Source: Desulfonatronum sp.
Lineage (GTDB): Bacteria > Desulfobacterota > Desulfovibrionia > Desulfovibrionales > Desulfonatronaceae
Direction: 5' to 3'
Length of the DNA: 11,514 nt
NCBI GenBank assembly: GCA_007127655.1
Contig: SKYX01000167.1
Span: forward strand, 1-11,514
The position numbers were made by a program, and so were the translations under genes. The notes below the pieces were generated by a model that had not been told where the DNA came from, made no database searches, and saw only the letters and a program-made list of their open reading frames with translations. Of the stretch, positions 9,881 to 11,514 are shown piece by piece (the stretch's first letter is position 1; each line of letters opens with the position of its first letter).

Positions 9881-10864
9881 TTAAAACTGGTAGCGCAAAC
9901 CTCCACCGTAGCGGACGTAATCGTTAAAATCGCTGAAATCATCCACTCCTATGCGACCTTCGACAAACAGGGAAAGGTTGCGCTGATACGCCTCCCCGTA
10001 AATCCGGTAGCCCGCGTTCACGATCATATCCGCGCGGTCCTTCATGCTGGAATGCCAGAATCCCATCCCGCCTCCGATGTACATTCGATCGAAGTGGTAG
10101 TTGGCGGTCAGATCAGCCATGACCGAATCGGTATCGTCGTCGCCGCTGATGACCGGGGCGAATCCGACCATGCCCAAAAGGGAAAAATGCTCATGAAAGC
10201 GGTAGGCGTAGCCGACGCGCATCAACAAATAGTTCGCGGGATCAGGCTGATGCAGATAGCCGAGATCAACAACGATATTCCCGCGCTTCAGGACCGGCTC
10301 TGTCCATGGAGTGTCCGTGGCAGGGACGGGTGCGGGGGCCGCGACAACCGGCGCCGGCGTCGGCGTCGGTGCCGTGACAACGGGAGCGGGAACGGGAGCG
10401 GGCAGATCGCTTGACCGAAGCAGAGAGACGTTGCCGCATATCGTCGGGACCACGAAGACATTGCGCTTTCCGTCTCTATCAACGACCAACCGGTATGCCT
10501 CGAAAGGCGCTTTGCCGGCCCAGATCACGTTTTTCATGACCTCGACGCGTTGCGCCTTTTTATAGATCATCCACTGCAGTTGTTCGCCAATGGGCACGTC
10601 GACTTTCTCAATGTTGGACTGTTCGACCTGAATAACGAAGTCGTCAAGCAATGCAGAGGCGCCAGCCGTTGCAAAACCTCGTCTCAAGTCTGGAAGCGTC
10701 TCTTTAACCATATCCTGAAAATCGCCCACCGTTTGCAATTCAGGTTTGAAAAACGGACTCCGGCCCAATTCCTTGAGTTCCGTTTGGGCCTGAGCCGTAC
10801 CGGCAACACCCAGTAAGACAAACAACGCCACCAGCCATACGCCCACTTTCATAACGTGTTTCAT
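9881..10864 (-). CDS. Outer-membrane beta-barrel protein with a periplasmic N-terminal domain, 327 aa
   Basis: Residues 1-26 form a signal peptide (basic MKHVMK, hydrophobic core, AQA|Q cleavage). A soluble domain follows (about 27-150), with SPFFKPELQTVGDF near its start, GKAPFEAYR (117-125) and VVPTICGNVSL (138-148) around its only mature cysteine, C143. A Pro/Ala/Val/Thr-rich linker (about 155-180) leads to a 130-residue part (195-327) with alternating aromatic and polar residues. The protein ends in Tyr-Gln-Phe, the C-terminal Phe expected for BAM-inserted barrels; size suggests about eight strands. I do not recognise a named family for the N-terminal domain. A longer frame reaches back to a TTG at 10963, but the ATG at 10864 has a purine-rich AAGGGGAAGAG just upstream and places the signal peptide at the N terminus, so I chose it. 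It follows the small membrane gene after 95 bp and precedes ndvB by 138 bp. Its role, perhaps envelope structure or stress, is inference. Confidence 0.88.
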   Translation of the reverse strand: MKHVMKVGVWLVALFVLLGVAGTAQAQTELKELGRSPFFKPELQTVGDFQDMVKETLPDLRRGFATAGASALLDDFVIQVEQSNIEKVDVPIGEQLQWMIYKKAQRVEVMKNVIWAGKAPFEAYRLVVDRDGKRNVFVVPTICGNVSLLRSSDLPAPVPAPVVTAPTPTPAPVVAAPAPVPATDTPWTEPVLKRGNIVVDLGYLHQPDPANYLLMRVGYAYRFHEHFSLLGMVGFAPVISGDDDTDSVMADLTANYHFDRMYIGGGMGFWHSSMKDRADMIVNAGYRIYGEAYQRNLSLFVEGRIGVDDFSDFNDYVRYGGGLRYQF

Positions 10865-10901
10865 TTCTCTTCCCCTTGTTTTATTGACGATCACGTTCTC
10901 A

Positions 10902-10927
10902 TGCCGAATCAAACAATTTGTCCGGCA
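10902..10927 (-). other. Imperfect stem-loop between the small membrane gene and the barrel-protein gene
   Basis: On the minus strand TGCCG + CAAA pair with TTTG + CGGCA across a small internal loop. No T-run follows, so it is not a typical terminator. It could be a leader or mRNA-processing structure of the downstream gene, or chance. Confidence 0.3.
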
Positions 10928-10959
10928 CGAACCTCTCGGCACGCCATTGCGGTCGTCAT

Positions 10960-11151
10960 TCAACCTCCGACTCGTATTCCTGACAAAGACCCGATTACTC
11001 CGAAGACACTTAACAACCAGATGATTACAGCAATTATCACGACGACATTCAGTATTTTTTTAATATTTCCATCCATTGGGATGTAATTGTTGACCAGCCA
11101 GAGAATCACGCCGATGACAACCAGAATAATAATCAAATTAATTATGGGCAT
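10960..11151 (-). CDS. Small two-helix membrane protein (Thivi_2564 family-like), 63 aa
   Basis: A 63-residue, very hydrophobic protein with helix 1 at about 3-23, a short loop with NNYIPMDGNIKKILN, helix 2 at about 33-52, and a Gly-rich tail. The LWLVNNYIPMD...IKKILNVVV pattern is what I recognise as the Thivi_2564 family of small bacterial membrane proteins, whose function is unknown. The start is well supported: AAGGAG on the minus strand lies 7 nt before the ATG at 11151. The stop (TGA at 10962-10960) is 95 bp before the barrel-protein ATG. Co-transcription of the two genes is possible but not shown. Base composition is much more AT-rich than the neighbouring ndvB, as expected for a protein dominated by Ile, Val and Leu. 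Confidence 0.82.
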   Translation of the reverse strand: MPIINLIIILVVIGVILWLVNNYIPMDGNIKKILNVVVIIAVIIWLLSVFGVIGSLSGIRVGG

Positions 11152-11213
11152 TCCTATCTCCTTTTTTTAGATTGTTTGTAAGCAACTACTCAGCTCATCC
11201 GAGAAAATGCACC

Positions 11214-11294
11214 CTGGATACCCGCCTGCGCGGGTATGACGGACTCGGAGATGGCATGACAAAGCAAGTCATTCCCGCGAAAGCGGGAATCCAG
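11214..11294. repeat. Head-to-head pair of REP-like palindromes (BIME-like)
   Basis: The first unit is ATACCCGC (11218-11225), loop CTGC, GCGGGTAT (11230-11237). The second is ATTCCCGC (11271-11278), loop GAAA, GCGGGAAT (11283-11290). The flanks mirror each other: CTGG before the first and CCAG after the second, GAC after the first and GTC before the second. The two units are therefore inverted copies of one element, and the 81 bp can fold as two hairpins or one long one. An 8-bp outer pair, CACCCTGG (11210-11217) and CCAGGGTG (11314-11321), frames it. The GTCATTCCCGC...GCGGGAATCCAG core is widespread in intergenic regions of Gram-negative genomes and is often linked to REP-associated transposases. 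Confidence 0.82.
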
Positions 11295-11405
11295 CGCCTG
11301 AATGTGGTTCTAACCAGGGTGTTCTGAATAGGTTCAGCTTTCAGGATGGAGTGTAGCTTTTCCCTGATCTGCGTCTGTAGGGAAATCGCTTATTTATACC
11401 GAGGA

Positions 11406-11436
11406 AAAATCCCGGGAGATAGGAGTATCTCCCGGG
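11406..11436 (-). terminator. Intrinsic terminator of the gene entering from the right
   Basis: CCCGGGAGATA (11411-11421) and TATCTCCCGGG (11426-11436) form a perfect 11-bp stem with a 4-nt loop. On the minus strand the stem is followed by ATTTTTCC, a good T-run. On the plus strand no T-run follows, so it is directional. It begins 41 nt after the TGA at 11480-11478, which fits a minus-strand gene ending there. Confidence 0.85.
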
Positions 11437-11477
11437 TAGAGGTTGCGGAGGCGAGGGGGGACGTTTTCTGGTCGTGC

Positions 11478-11514
11478 TCAGAGGGATCTGGGGAAAGTGA
11501 TTGTGAAGCGGGTG
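11478..11514 (-). CDS. C-terminal end of a truncated gene, possibly a sensor histidine kinase
   Basis: On the minus strand the frame from 11513 reads TRFTITFPRSL and stops at TGA (11480-11478). Only 11 codons are inside the window. Hydrophobic tails of the form G(S/T)xFTIxFPR are typical of the end of the HATPase_c domain in two-component sensor kinases, so that is the likeliest identity. The terminator at 11411-11436 independently supports a gene ending here. With so few residues the family call is weak, and other proteins could end this way. Confidence 0.45.
   Translation of the reverse strand, partial: TRFTITFPRSL

Larger units (their letters stand above)
11152..11477. other. Gene-free spacer of 326 bp
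   Basis: It contains the Shine-Dalgarno of the small membrane gene, the GCTGAGTAGTT motif copy (11184-11194, minus sense), the REP-like pair (11214-11294), a short CTGAA/TTCAG hairpin (11324-11337) and the terminator (11411-11436). I see no convincing ORF, tRNA or clear promoter. The promoter of the small membrane gene should lie here but I cannot place it. Confidence 0.6.

Noticed and set aside
10865..10963. N-terminal extension of the barrel protein to a TTG at 10963
   Set aside because: It would add 33 polar residues ahead of a clear signal peptide, and the ATG at 10864 has a good purine-rich ribosome site.
11342..11410. TATAAA at about 11394-11399 (minus strand) as a -10 box for the small membrane gene
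   Set aside because: There is no acceptable -35 box at 16-18 bp, and it lies directly behind a terminator more than 240 bp from the gene.

Overview
The window looks like a chromosomal stretch of a fairly GC-rich Gram-negative bacterium, either Pseudomonadota or a former deltaproteobacterium (Desulfobacterota/Desulfuromonadota type). This rests on a periplasm-directed cyclic glucan synthase, an outer-membrane barrel protein with a signal peptide and terminal Phe, a Thivi_2564-type small membrane protein, and dispersed palindromes built on a GTCATTCCCGC core. The taxon cannot be fixed from this sequence alone. Every gene I can support lies on the minus strand; the plus strand carries only antisense shadow frames.

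Layout in minus-strand transcription order (right to left). At the right edge are the last 11 codons of a gene, probably a sensor histidine kinase, followed by a strong intrinsic terminator (11411-11436, T-run at 11406-11410). A gene-free 326 bp spacer (11152-11477) holds this terminator and a head-to-head pair of REP-like palindromes (11214-11294). Next come a 63-aa two-helix membrane protein (10960-11151) and a 327-aa outer-membrane barrel protein (9881-10864). A 138 bp hairpin-rich leader (9743-9880) precedes the 2941-aa gene that fills three quarters of the window (917-9742). A 232 bp spacer with a 140 bp terminal-inverted-repeat element (727-866) follows. Last is the first 228 codons of a bacterial eRF1-like (baeRF) protein, which runs off the left edge.

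The main gene is a cyclic beta-1,2-glucan synthase (NdvB/ChvB/Cgs type). All the expected modules are visible: a membrane GT84 glucosyltransferase with DTDTD, a glycoamylase-like (GH189-type) cyclization domain, and a duplicated C-terminal GH94 phosphorylase region with GDWNDGMN. The product would be a periplasmic cyclic beta-1,2-glucan used in osmotic adaptation and envelope or host interaction. The usual exporter (NdvA/ChvA ABC transporter) is not in the window. The flanking outer-membrane and small inner-membrane proteins suggest an envelope or osmotic-stress neighbourhood, but that functional link is inference.

I see no clearly new multi-gene system. The points most worth a second look are the ndvB leader, where one segment can pair with three partners; an in-frame 12-bp tandem repeat just before the glucosyltransferase catalytic motif; and the 140 bp inverted-repeat element upstream of the baeRF gene.
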